Part shown: piece by piece, positions 28,752 to 36,945 of the stretch | Layout: each line of letters opens with the position of its first letter | Numbering within the stretch: position 1 is the first letter of the stretch | NCBI GenBank assembly: GCA_937915745.1 | Contig: CALGGJ010000069.1 | Location: 7,357 to 71,356, forward strand | DNA length: 64,000 bases | Direction of reading: 5' to 3' | From: an uncultured Prevotellaceae bacterium | Lineage (GTDB): Bacteria; Bacteroidota; Bacteroidia; Bacteroidales; Bacteroidaceae | Translations under genes and position numbers: made by a program | The notes under the pieces: generated by a model | Told to the model about the DNA's origin: nothing | Database searches by the model: none | Seen by the model: the letters and a program-made list of their open reading frames with translations, nothing else

Positions 28752-30098
28752 ATGAATCTCAATATTTTCGCATCACACAAGAGTTTTTTGATACTGTCAG
28801 TTGCAGCATTTTTTATTTCTTGTCAATTGAAGGCACAGGATTCTACCAGCCAATCAGTACAAGACATAAAGATGTCAGATGATGAGCCATATACTCCATA
28901 TAGTCTTTGGATGACCGTGTCAGAGATGTCACGTGTTCCTCAAAGTTATTTGCTTGATTTCTCCACAAAACCAAAGTGGAGTTATGTGATGGGTATAGAG
29001 TTGGAATCAATGCTCGATACCTATCTTCGATATGGCGACCAAAATATCATGAACTATCTGCAGATGTATATTGACACTATAATCAGTCCTGAAGGTGAGA
29101 TCAGAGGTTATAAACTAAACGATTATAACCTTGACAATATTCGTACCGGTCATTTTCTTGCACGTATGTATCAGCTGCATCCTGAGGTTAAAACCCTTGC
29201 TGCCATACATACACTTATGAGACAGCTTGAGGAACAACCCCGCACCGACGGTGACAGTGTATATTGGCACAAGGCAATATACAGCTATCAAGTGTGGCTC
29301 GATGGGATATTCATGGGACTTCCGTTCCGTGTTCTTGCTGCATCCATGTTCCTTGACCCCGATTCTGCAATGACTGTCTATGATGATGCAGTGTATCAAG
29401 TGAGCGAGACTTTCCATCGCACTCTCGATTCGGCCACGGGCCTGAACCGCCATGCTTGGGACGAGACACGCCAAATGTTTTGGGCCGACCCCGTAACAGG
29501 TCTGAGCCGTCATTGCTGGGGACGTGCCCAAGGGTGGTACACCATGGCATTAGTAGAGTTGTTAGATGCATTACCTAACGATTATCCGGGACGTAGTAAA
29601 GTGCTTGACTTGTTACGACTGACTCTTGATTCTGTTTTACGCTGGCAAGATGTCGAATCAGGCTTGTGGTTTCAGGTGATGGATTCGCCAAATCGTGATG
29701 GTAACTACCTTGAAGCTACATGCTCGTCGATGTTTGCCTATTCATTACTGAAGTCATGCCGATTGGGATATGTTGACAAATCATTTGGCGACGCAGGCCA
29801 CCGTGCTTACGATGGTATAATAACCCATTTTATAAGGCACGACCCTAATAATCTAATTTCGCTTACACACTGTTGTTCAGTTGCCGGTTTAGGTCCTGGG
29901 ATCAGCCCAAAAGTATTAAAGGCAGCTCCGGACGTAAAGGAAAATCGTCGTCGCGATGGTTCGTTCGAATATTATCTGTCTGAACCACTACGCGACAACG
30001 ATGCAAAAGGTCTCGGTCCGTTTATCTGGGCGTCGCTCGAGATGGAACGACTTAATATGTCAGGCCATGCCGCTATGATGCCCTCAACACCTCGGTAA
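28752..30098 (+). CDS. Glycoside hydrolase family 105, unsaturated rhamnogalacturonyl hydrolase-like
   Basis: 448 residues. N-terminal signal or lipid anchor (FFISCQLKA, Cys24). The alpha/alpha barrel has VWLDGIFMGLPF (about 181-192, with the catalytic Asp184), HAWDETRQMFW (224-234), and HCWGRAQGWYTMAL (about 244-257), the standard GH105 signatures. These enzymes remove the terminal unsaturated uronic acid made by pectin lyases. It is not inside a polysaccharide-utilisation locus. Its last 26 bp overlap the oppositely oriented flavodoxin gene. Confidence 0.9.
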   Translation: MNLNIFASHKSFLILSVAAFFISCQLKAQDSTSQSVQDIKMSDDEPYTPYSLWMTVSEMSRVPQSYLLDFSTKPKWSYVMGIELESMLDTYLRYGDQNIMNYLQMYIDTIISPEGEIRGYKLNDYNLDNIRTGHFLARMYQLHPEVKTLAAIHTLMRQLEEQPRTDGDSVYWHKAIYSYQVWLDGIFMGLPFRVLAASMFLDPDSAMTVYDDAVYQVSETFHRTLDSATGLNRHAWDETRQMFWADPVTGLSRHCWGRAQGWYTMALVELLDALPNDYPGRSKVLDLLRLTLDSVLRWQDVESGLWFQVMDSPNRDGNYLEATCSSMFAYSLLKSCRLGYVDKSFGDAGHRAYDGIITHFIRHDPNNLISLTHCCSVAGLGPGISPKVLKAAPDVKENRRRDGSFEYYLSEPLRDNDAKGLGPFIWASLEMERLNMSGHAAMMPSTPR

Positions 30099-30885
30099 AT
30101 TCGGGTTTAGCTTCTTCACTATTGTTCACATATACCTTTATCTTCAGCGTTTGCCCGTTCTCCTCTGCTTCAAACAGATAGTAGGTGGTATCATCGGTTA
30201 CAGCCTTCCCCACTCTCACTGGCTGTGCGTGTAGCATTGGATAGTTGCCGCATGCAGCATTGTATATTGCTATTTCTTCGTCAGTTACAGCTTGTGGTTC
30301 AGAGTATTCGGGCCGTAAGACAACATCGCCTTCCACCATTTTATTTGATTTTAAGAAGTATTCTATCTCGGCAGGTGCCGCATCTATTCTTGCATTTCGT
30401 ATTCCATAGCCCATCGTTACATCTGCATTTGGAAGAGCCTTTTGCATGTTGGCTGTGCTTGTGTCGAGTCCGCCACTGCCAAATGTGCAGAATGTGAAAA
30501 TTTGTTTTCCGTTCAAATCGTAGTTTCTGATGAAGGTTTCAATTGGCGGAGCATAAGTGCCGAACCACACAGGGTATCCAATGAATATGACGTCATACTG
30601 GTTGAGGTCGGCTTTGATTGGTTTAATTTCAGGCACTATCCCCTCGGCCCGTTCTTGTTGTGAGCGTTGTATTGTGGCCTGGAAATCGCCGTCGTATGCC
30701 TTGACAGCCTCAATGGCTTCGATGTCGGCACCCAACTGTCGCTGGAGTTCTTCTGCCACGAATTTGGTGGCACCTGTCTGCGAATAATAAATCACAAGTG
30801 CCCTGTCGGCACCATCGCTTTGTTTTTTTTCAGATGCACACGATAGCAGTGCGGCTAAAGTGGCAATAAAGTATATCGTTTTCAT
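30073..30885 (-). CDS. Lipoprotein with flavodoxin domain
   Basis: 270 residues. Lipobox LLSC (Cys16). Residues 28-185 are a flavodoxin-like domain: LVIYYSQTGATKFVAEEL (FMN phosphate loop), DVIFIGYPVWFGTYAPP, and FCTFGSGGLDTS. The remaining C-terminal part (about 190-270) is an extra beta-rich domain. Anchoring a flavodoxin on the outside of the inner membrane or on the outer membrane suggests electron transfer in the periplasm; partner unknown. Confidence 0.87.
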   Translation of the reverse strand: MKTIYFIATLAALLSCASEKKQSDGADRALVIYYSQTGATKFVAEELQRQLGADIEAIEAVKAYDGDFQATIQRSQQERAEGIVPEIKPIKADLNQYDVIFIGYPVWFGTYAPPIETFIRNYDLNGKQIFTFCTFGSGGLDTSTANMQKALPNADVTMGYGIRNARIDAAPAEIEYFLKSNKMVEGDVVLRPEYSEPQAVTDEEIAIYNAACGNYPMLHAQPVRVGKAVTDDTTYYLFEAEENGQTLKIKVYVNNSEEAKPEFTEVLRAS

Positions 30886-30924
30886 AAAAGGAGGTATGAT
30901 AAATGAAACATGTATTTACACTTG

Positions 30925-30932
30925 CAAAGATA
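30925..30932 (-). promoter_or_regulatory. -7 box of promoter for the flavodoxin lipoprotein gene
   Basis: TATCTTTG on the minus strand, 40 bp before the start codon. No clear -33 box. Confidence 0.6.
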
Positions 30933-31023
30933 AGAAAAATTATCGATTTGCACCGTATTCTGAATAAACTATTTTCACTTTCGGGCATCTAAAGTCAAGA
31001 TAAAACAACAAACCATTAGGAAA

Positions 31024-32805
31024 ATGAAAAAAATTTTTCTTGTCATCGTCACATTACTGACATCAGTGTTGCTCAATGCGGCTGATGTCAATCCTGGAAA
31101 AAATACGTTTAAGTCAAACCTGCCCATTGTGTTGCTCGACACTAAACTTCCACTGACAAACACCGAGAAACGCGAGGCACACATGCGGGTAATCTATTCA
31201 GAGGGGAAAAAGCAATACTCTTCGTCCGACTCCGATTACCAATACGATGGCTCTGTAGCCATTAAGTTGCGTGGAAACAGTTCGCTCGGTTTCAGTCAGA
31301 AGAAATATACATTTGAGTTGCGCGATTCAGCCGACAAAGACATCGATGTGTCGCTCATGGGTATGCCGGCACACTCCGACTGGGTTTTGCTCGCACCCTA
31401 TTCCGACGTGTCGATGATTCGCGATGTGTTTGCGTTCCAGCTATGGCGCGATATGGGCTACTGGGCACCACGCACTTGCCTTTGTGAAGTCGTTGTAAAT
31501 GGCGAATATGCTGGAGTATATGCATTGTCAGAAGCCATAAAGCGCGATAAAAACAGAGTCAATATAGACAAGATGAAGAAGACCGACATAAGTGGGCGCG
31601 AACTGACAGGTGGCTATTTGCTGCGCATCGATACCTTTGACGACGATGATGCCACATTCCGTTCGCATGTACCAGGAATAGGCGATGGACTCTTCATGAC
31701 CGACATAACATGGACATGTCTATACCCCAAGAAGAAAAAGTTGCAGCCAGAGCAGATGGAATACATAAGCAACTTCATCGGCGACATGGAACGGACCTTT
31801 GCATCCGACAGCTATACCGACCCTACACATGGCTACGCAGCATATATTGACATATCTTCGTTTGTAGATTACTTCATACACACCGAGCTTAGTCTCAATG
31901 CCGATGCCTACAAGCGCAGTGCATATTTCTACAAAGACAGACAAAATGCCGATGGTACAGGTGGGCTGCTCCACGCAGGTCCGGCATGGGACTACAACTT
32001 GGCATACGGTTGCTGTAGCTTTTGCAATGCCGACGATATCAATGCCTGGGCATTCGAGGGTTGCAACACCAACCCTACCCCACTGTTTTGGAAACGTCTG
32101 TACCAGGACCCTGCATTCATGGCACGAGTACGCACACGCTATACCGAGCTTCGCAAAACCACCCTCAGCACCCGACACCTCTTTGCACTCATTGACGGCT
32201 ACGCCCGCCAGTTGCAGACAGCACAAGAACGCCATTTCAGCCGTTATCCGGAGCTGCTTGGCAGCGAAACAAAACGCAGCCCTGCCGGCAGTGGTATGAT
32301 GGCAGGTATGGGTGGCATGGTACAGGGCGGTGGAAGAGGTCAGATGCCTGGCGGGGCCTTTCCGCAGTTTGACATCGGTTTCCCCGCAATGGGAGGTTTC
32401 CCGGCCATGGGACAGATGAACGACTCTATCATGCGAGTCATGATGGAACAAGGGCGCAAGATGTTTGAACAGATGCGAAACTACAAATTAGACTCTGACA
32501 CGGCTACTGCAACACCACGAGGTGTAGGCTTCCCTGGTATGGGAGGCTTTCCTCCATTCGGTGCAATGCCAGGCATGGGTGGCTTTCCTCCATTCGGTGC
32601 AATGCCAGGCACGGGCGGTATGTCAGGTGGCAATGTCGCATTTCCGCAGATGGGAGGTGGTGAAGGCATGGCAGGAATGGGTGGAGCGATGCTTTCATGG
32701 TTCCGTTCCTATACAGTTAAAAGCTATGCCGATGAAATAAAGATGCTGAAAGACTGGTTGAAAGACCGACTCGAGGTGCTCGATGAGAAGATACTACGCA
32801 ATTGA
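31024..32805 (+). CDS. CotH kinase family protein with Met/Gly/Pro-rich insert
   Basis: 593 residues, signal peptide about 1-20. The CotH domain (about 35-410) contains IKLRGNSSLGFSQKKYTFELRD (about 80-100), LLAPYSDVSMIRDVF, and GPAWDYNLAYG, the expected kinase-like residues (Lys, and Asp in AWDYNLA). CotH proteins phosphorylate secreted proteins. Residues about 420-560 are low-complexity (GMGG, FPAMGG), including a tandem 12-residue repeat FPPFGAMPGMGG. The C-terminal 35 residues are a charged amphipathic helix. The domain is intact; the insert may bind metal or a partner, which is speculation. Confidence 0.85.
   Translation: MKKIFLVIVTLLTSVLLNAADVNPGKNTFKSNLPIVLLDTKLPLTNTEKREAHMRVIYSEGKKQYSSSDSDYQYDGSVAIKLRGNSSLGFSQKKYTFELRDSADKDIDVSLMGMPAHSDWVLLAPYSDVSMIRDVFAFQLWRDMGYWAPRTCLCEVVVNGEYAGVYALSEAIKRDKNRVNIDKMKKTDISGRELTGGYLLRIDTFDDDDATFRSHVPGIGDGLFMTDITWTCLYPKKKKLQPEQMEYISNFIGDMERTFASDSYTDPTHGYAAYIDISSFVDYFIHTELSLNADAYKRSAYFYKDRQNADGTGGLLHAGPAWDYNLAYGCCSFCNADDINAWAFEGCNTNPTPLFWKRLYQDPAFMARVRTRYTELRKTTLSTRHLFALIDGYARQLQTAQERHFSRYPELLGSETKRSPAGSGMMAGMGGMVQGGGRGQMPGGAFPQFDIGFPAMGGFPAMGQMNDSIMRVMMEQGRKMFEQMRNYKLDSDTATATPRGVGFPGMGGFPPFGAMPGMGGFPPFGAMPGTGGMSGGNVAFPQMGGGEGMAGMGGAMLSWFRSYTVKSYADEIKMLKDWLKDRLEVLDEKILRN
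32545..32616 (+). repeat. 36-bp tandem repeat inside cotH
   Basis: Two copies of a 36-bp unit beginning GGCTTTCCTCCATTCGGTGC at 32545 and 32581, differing at very few bases; they encode the 12-residue FPPFGAMPGMGG repeat. Confidence 0.9.
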
Positions 32806-32814
32806 ATACAATGA

Positions 32815-32936
32815 GAGTGCGTACTCGGAACCTTACGACTGCGTACTCGGAACCTTACGACTGCGTACTCGGAACCTTACGACTGCGCACTCGGAGTCTT
32901 ACGACTGCGCACTTGCGATGCCGTGAGTGCGCAGTC
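32815..32936. repeat. 22-bp-period palindromic array, locus B (6 units)
   Basis: Palindromes start at 32815, 32837, 32859, 32881, 32903 and 32925, exactly 22 bp apart. The first three spacers are identical (GGAACCTTAC). The last two units are complementary over 12 bp and form a terminator. Confidence 0.92.
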
Positions 32937-32946
32937 GTTTTTTTTT
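32902..32946 (+). terminator. Terminator built from the last two units of array B
   Basis: CGACTGCGCACT (32902-32913) and AGTGCGCAGTCG (32926-32937) pair perfectly and are followed by nine T (32938-32946). It lies after cotH and faces the convergent cdd gene. Confidence 0.88.
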
Positions 32947-32982
32947 GCTTCATCAAATCATGCTTCCTACAGCAGCAACATG

Positions 32983-33465
32983 TCAGACAAGGCTGTCGCT
33001 GTCAAATTCCACAGGCAGCAGGTCGCGTGCAGAATTGACTATGTAGATGCCGTCTGTGCCGTATAGCAGGATTCGAATCGGTTTTGCAAAACGGTGCTCT
33101 GTCTCAAGCATAACCTGCCGACAGCCACCGCACGGACTGATGGGGGAGGATGTGAACTGCCCCGACGAGTCGCGGGCAGCGATGCAGAGCATCGTCACAG
33201 GCGTATCGGGATGCCGTGAGTTGGCATAGAATAAAGTGGTGCGCTCGGCACACAATCCCGAAGGGAAGGCACAATTTTCTTGGTTGTTGCCACTCAATAT
33301 CTCACCATTATCGAGCAACACTGCTGCACCTACACAGAACCTGCTGTAAGGTGCATAGCTGCGATAGGTGGCATCGCGAGCTGCATTGAGCAACTGCCGC
33401 TCTTCGGACGACAGCTCATCCTCGGTAAGTTTCCTGATATGTATAGTCCTGCTGATTTCTTCCAT
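32983..33465 (-). CDS. cdd: Cytidine deaminase
   Basis: 160 residues. Zinc and catalytic motifs CAE (72-74, with catalytic Glu74) and PCGGCRQ (111-117), and the substrate region NNQENCAFPSGL. Homotetrameric-type enzyme that converts cytidine or deoxycytidine to uridine in pyrimidine salvage. Own promoter, convergent with cotH. Confidence 0.94.
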   Translation of the reverse strand: MEEISRTIHIRKLTEDELSSEERQLLNAARDATYRSYAPYSRFCVGAAVLLDNGEILSGNNQENCAFPSGLCAERTTLFYANSRHPDTPVTMLCIAARDSSGQFTSSPISPCGGCRQVMLETEHRFAKPIRILLYGTDGIYIVNSARDLLPVEFDSDSLV

Positions 33466-33496
33466 TGCAGTGATGATTTGTTTAGGTTTGCAACGG

Positions 33497-33504
33497 CAAA
33501 GATA
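33497..33504 (-). promoter_or_regulatory. -7 box of promoter for cdd
   Basis: TATCTTTG on the minus strand, about 32 bp before the start. Confidence 0.6.
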
Positions 33505-33621
33505 GTGAATATAAGTGAAAAGTGAAAAGTAGAGAATAAAAACTTGTCATATCATAGACGAAATAGTGTATGCAAGCATACATTTTTTATACTCTACATA
33601 TCATAATTTACTAAAAATAAC

Positions 33622-33629
33622 TATCTTTG
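33622..33629 (+). promoter_or_regulatory. -7 box of promoter for the glucosaminidase gene
   Basis: TATCTTTG followed by CATG. A hairpin TGTATG-CAAG-CATACA plus six T (33567-33588) lies just upstream. Confidence 0.6.
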
Positions 33630-33656
33630 CATGTAGAAACAAACCATTACAGACAA

Positions 33657-34589
33657 ATGACACTTAACAGACGACACTGTGTGACGGCACTGATACTTAT
33701 GATTGCCACGCTATTGTCTGCCCAGACAAATGGTAAAAGCAAAGCATTTGTTGACTACATAGAACAATATAAGAAGATAGCTGTCGAGCAGATGAAGAAA
33801 CATGGCATTCCTGCCAGCATTACGCTGGCACAAGGTCTTCTTGAGAGCGGTGCCGGCAGCAGCGAACTGGCGAAGAAAAGCAACAACCATTTCGGCATAA
33901 AATGTGGCAGTACGTGGTTCGGCCCTACTACGACCCACTTCGACGATGGTAGAAACGAATGCTTCCGAGTATATTCCACAGTGAGCGAAAGCTATGAAGA
34001 CCATTCACAGTTTTTGAAGAAAGAGCGCTACAGCCGTCTCTTCCGCCTCAGCACCACCGACTACAAGGGCTGGGCACGCGGTCTGAAGGCCTGTGGATAC
34101 GCCACCAGTCCCACATATGCCGACCGCCTGATTGCCATCATCGAACTGTACGAACTCAACAAACTCGACCGTGAACAAAAAATTGACGACATGTATGTGT
34201 ATGTGCCCGAGACGGTTGCACCCAAAGACGTCGTACTCAACTCGCATACCATCATGACAAACAACAATGTATTGTGTATCAAGGCCAACTCGCGCGACAC
34301 ATGGGAAAGCATCGCAAAAGAGTTCAACACCTCAAAAAAACATTTGCTGAAATACAATGAAGCCATCGAACAAGTAATGATACAGGAGGGCGACATTATC
34401 TATCTGCAGAAAAAACAGAAACGGGCAGCCAAACAATTCGGCAGGAAATACTGGCACCATGTCAGACAAGGCGAGTCTATGTACTCAATTGCCCAACTCT
34501 ATGGTATGAGACTGAAATACCTTTACAAACTGAATTTCCGTAACGACGACTATATCCCGGCACCCGGCGACTTGCTCAAGGTGAGGTGA
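33657..34589 (+). CDS. Secreted N-acetylglucosaminidase with LysM domains
   Basis: 310 residues from ATG 33657; the frame is open earlier but that part overlaps the promoter. Signal peptide about 1-24. Glucosaminidase domain (about 30-170) with SITLAQGLLESGAGSSELAKKSNNHFGIKC (about 53-82; the Glu in LLESG is the expected catalytic acid) and GWARGLKACGYATS. Two LysM repeats follow: IKANSRDTWESIAKEF and HHVRQGESMYSIAQLYG. This architecture cleaves peptidoglycan glycan chains, for example in cell separation. Followed closely by its own end; the next gene has a separate promoter. Confidence 0.92.
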   Translation: MTLNRRHCVTALILMIATLLSAQTNGKSKAFVDYIEQYKKIAVEQMKKHGIPASITLAQGLLESGAGSSELAKKSNNHFGIKCGSTWFGPTTTHFDDGRNECFRVYSTVSESYEDHSQFLKKERYSRLFRLSTTDYKGWARGLKACGYATSPTYADRLIAIIELYELNKLDREQKIDDMYVYVPETVAPKDVVLNSHTIMTNNNVLCIKANSRDTWESIAKEFNTSKKHLLKYNEAIEQVMIQEGDIIYLQKKQKRAAKQFGRKYWHHVRQGESMYSIAQLYGMRLKYLYKLNFRNDDYIPAPGDLLKVR

Positions 34590-34622
34590 AACCATTTTTA
34601 TAAATTAAAAACACACGATTTG

Positions 34623-34653
34623 TTTGTAGTATGAAAATTTATGACTAACTTTG
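34623..34653 (+). promoter_or_regulatory. Promoter of the NifU-like/GGGtGRT pair
   Basis: TTTG (34623-34626), 19 bp, TAACTTTG (34646-34653). The leader to the ATG at 34753 is about 93 nt. Confidence 0.75.
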
Positions 34654-34752
34654 CAGCCGGGTAAACTACAGATAACAATCAACAAGACACAACTGACACA
34701 GAATTTTCCAGGCAAAATAAATTATATCAACCAACTCAAAGTAAGAAAAATT

Positions 34753-35454
34753 ATGGTTTATTCAAAAGAAGTACAAGAAATGTGCTGTGTAGCCAAAGGT
34801 CCTAACCACGGACCAGCTCCAATACCAGAAGAAGGTAAGTGGATTCAGGCAAAAGAGATTAAAGACATCTCGGGTATGACCCACGGCATTGGATGGTGCG
34901 CTCCTCAACAAGGTTGCTGCAAATTGAGTCTTAACGTAAAAGACGGTATCATCGAAGAGTGTCTGGTTGAAACAATAGGATGCTCGGGTATGACCCACTC
35001 AGCTGCAATGGCATCAGAAATTCTACCAGGCAAGACAATTCTCGAAGCACTCAACACCGACCTCGTGTGCGATGCCATCAACACAGCTATGCGCGAACTG
35101 TTCCTTCAGATTGTGTATGGACGTACACAGTCGGCATTCTCCGAAGGAGGACTTGTAATCGGAGCCGGACTCGAAGACCTTGGCAAGGGACTCGTGTCAC
35201 AATGCGGCACCCTCTACGGCACAAAGGCCAAAGGAACACGCTACCTGCAACTAACAGAAGGCTACATCACAAAGATGTATCTCGACAGCGACAACCAAGT
35301 GTGCGGATATGAATTTGTTCACATGGGCAAGTTTATGGATGCAGTGAAGAAAGGCGTGCCTGCCGATGAAGCACTCAAGAGCGTAACCGGTACATACGGA
35401 CGTACAAAACCCGAGCAGGGTGCAGTGAAATCAATCGATCCACGTAAAGAATAA
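34753..35454 (+). CDS. NifU-like iron-sulfur cluster scaffold protein
   Basis: 233 residues from ATG 34753; the upstream open frame overlaps the promoter and is rejected. Cysteines are unusually many: CC near 11-12, GWCAPQQGCC (about 48-57), IGCSGMTHSA (about 75-84), and single Cys in DLVCDA and SQCG. GCSGMTHSAAMASEILPGKT resembles the NifU/IscU N-terminal scaffold region. Database naming for this family is iron-sulfur cluster assembly scaffold; its cluster and client are unknown. It is paired, 16 bp apart, with the GGGtGRT gene. Confidence 0.82.
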   Translation: MVYSKEVQEMCCVAKGPNHGPAPIPEEGKWIQAKEIKDISGMTHGIGWCAPQQGCCKLSLNVKDGIIEECLVETIGCSGMTHSAAMASEILPGKTILEALNTDLVCDAINTAMRELFLQIVYGRTQSAFSEGGLVIGAGLEDLGKGLVSQCGTLYGTKAKGTRYLQLTEGYITKMYLDSDNQVCGYEFVHMGKFMDAVKKGVPADEALKSVTGTYGRTKPEQGAVKSIDPRKE

Positions 35455-35470
35455 AAGGAGGAAGCATATT

Positions 35471-36481
35471 ATGATAAGAGAAGTCAAATTCGAATCACAA
35501 GACCGTCGTATCAAGCAGATACTTGCTGCCTTGAACGAAAACGGCATCGCTTCAATCGAAGAAGCCAACGAAATCTGCGAAAAAGCAGGTCTCGACCCAT
35601 ACAAGACATGTGAAGAAACACAGATGATATGCTTCGAAAATGCAAAGTGGGCATACGTTTGTGGTTGTGCTATCGCAATAAAGAAAGGGTGCAGGAATGC
35701 AGCCGACGCAGCCGAGGCAATCGGTATCGGACTGCAGTCATTCTGCATACCTGGCTCTGTTGCCGACGACCGCAAGGTGGGACTCGGACACGGAAATCTT
35801 GCTGCACGCCTCCTGCGCGAAGAAACCCAATGCTTCGCTTTCCTCGCCGGACACGAGAGCTTCGCCGCTGCTGAAGGTGCAATCAAGATTGCAGAAATGG
35901 CAAACAAGGTGCGCAAAAACCCGCTGAGAGTGATACTCAACGGACTCGGAAAAGACGCTGCAATGATTATCAGCCGCATCAATGGATTTACATACGTACA
36001 AACCAAGTTCGACTACTATACAGGAAAGGTAGATGTAGTGAAACGCATCCCTTACAGCGACGGACCACGTGCAAAAGTAAACTGCTACGGAGCCGACGAT
36101 GTACGTGAAGGAGTTGCAATCATGTGGATGGAAGATGTTGACGTCAGCATCACCGGAAACTCAACCAACCCTACACGCTTCCAGCATCCGGTAGCCGGAA
36201 CCTATAAGAAAGAACGTGTCTTGGCTGGAAAACCATACTTCAGCGTCGCATCAGGCGGTGGTACAGGCCGGACACTGCACCCAGACAACATGGCAGCCGG
36301 ACCTGCATCATACGGCATGACAGACACACTCGGACGTATGCACTCAGATGCTCAGTTCGCTGGCTCATCTTCTGTTCCTGCACACGTTGAGATGATGGGA
36401 TTCCTCGGAATAGGAAACAACCCTATGGTAGGTTGCACCGTCGCATGTGCCGTAAATGTCGCACTTGCACTTAACAAGTAA
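35471..36481 (+). CDS. GGGtGRT protein (uncharacterised anaerobe family)
   Basis: 336 residues. The name-giving motif FSVASGGGTGRTLHPDN is at about 255-271, and the C-terminus is a Gly/Met-rich helical segment (GFLGIGNNPMVGC). N-terminal half: AALNENGIASIEEANEIC and a cysteine-containing WAYVCGCAIAIKKGCRNAADAAEAIG (about 58-83). Function unknown; consistently found beside the NifU-like scaffold, so an Fe-S or metal-related role is inferred. Oddity: the start is preceded by AAAGGAGG, 11 bases before ATG, a strong Shine-Dalgarno rarely used in Bacteroidales. Followed by a strong terminator. Confidence 0.85.
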   Translation: MIREVKFESQDRRIKQILAALNENGIASIEEANEICEKAGLDPYKTCEETQMICFENAKWAYVCGCAIAIKKGCRNAADAAEAIGIGLQSFCIPGSVADDRKVGLGHGNLAARLLREETQCFAFLAGHESFAAAEGAIKIAEMANKVRKNPLRVILNGLGKDAAMIISRINGFTYVQTKFDYYTGKVDVVKRIPYSDGPRAKVNCYGADDVREGVAIMWMEDVDVSITGNSTNPTRFQHPVAGTYKKERVLAGKPYFSVASGGGTGRTLHPDNMAAGPASYGMTDTLGRMHSDAQFAGSSSVPAHVEMMGFLGIGNNPMVGCTVACAVNVALALNK

Positions 36482-36497
36482 AAACACACTCACAACA

Positions 36498-36546
36498 AAG
36501 TCCCCTCCGCTATATCTTGACAACAGTGAGGGGACTTGTTTTTTTT
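36498..36546 (+). terminator. Intrinsic terminator after the GGGtGRT gene
   Basis: AAGTCCCCTC (36498-36507) pairs with GAGGGGACTT (36528-36537), followed by eight T. Confidence 0.92.
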
Positions 36547-36560
36547 GATTCCATCAAATC

Positions 36561-36902
36561 ATGAAACCGACGATAGACGACATTATCAAGATTCAAGGCG
36601 AACCCGACGACATCATAGTATGCGACCCTACTCGCGGCAACGAGTCAGATGGTGTAGTACTGATTTACAATAGTGGTGGTACGGATGATAAGGGGTACAT
36701 ATACTACGATGGATATACAATCCCGACAGACTCAATCACCGACATTACAGTGAAAAACATAGCCATGGCCTATCTGCCCAACGACTATTCATTACTCGTA
36801 TCCACAACCGACAAGCAGCATCGCACACTGCGCATACACGTGGGGACAGATGCTTCAACGGCGGAAGCAGTATGTGAACAACTAATTGCAAGTTTGCATT
36901 GA
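36561..36902 (+). CDS. Uncharacterised cytoplasmic protein
   Basis: 113 residues, no signal peptide or membrane segment. A beta-rich N-terminus (VVLIYNSGG ... GYIYYDGYTI) is followed by strands and a final helix (TAEAVCEQLIASLH), an order compatible with a PH-like fold, by eye only. It starts 15 bp after a terminator and its stop codon touches a reversed copy of the CTAATGACCGATTTGG motif. Function unknown. Confidence 0.65.
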   Translation: MKPTIDDIIKIQGEPDDIIVCDPTRGNESDGVVLIYNSGGTDDKGYIYYDGYTIPTDSITDITVKNIAMAYLPNDYSLLVSTTDKQHRTLRIHVGTDASTAEAVCEQLIASLH

Positions 36903-36904
36903 AT

Positions 36905-36920
36905 CCAAATCGGTCATTAG
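36905..36920 (-). repeat. Reversed copy of the CTAATGACCGATTTGG motif
   Basis: CCAAATCGGTCATTAG on the plus strand, 25 bp before the dipeptidase start codon at 36946. Confidence 0.85.
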
Positions 36921-36945
36921 CTTTACGACGATAACATCTGATTAT

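Noticed and set aside
31720..32451. 243-codon frame antisense to cotH
   Set aside because: Shadow of the CotH gene; no promoter or domain.
32815..32936. Possible CRISPR array
   Set aside because: Repeat 12 bp and spacer 10 bp are far too short, spacers are partly identical, and no cas gene is present.
32802..33038. Open frame of 78 codons after cotH
   Set aside because: It is a by-product of the 22-bp repeats, whose translation gives a repetitive peptide; it also contains a terminator.
34651..34752. Upstream extension of the NifU-like gene from a TTG
   Set aside because: It overlaps the promoter -7 box, and the internal ATG at 34753 gives the family's usual N-terminus.
36886..36945. Upstream extension of the C69 dipeptidase gene
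   Set aside because: It starts at TTG inside the preceding gene; ATG 36946 gives a proper leader followed by the nucleophile Cys.
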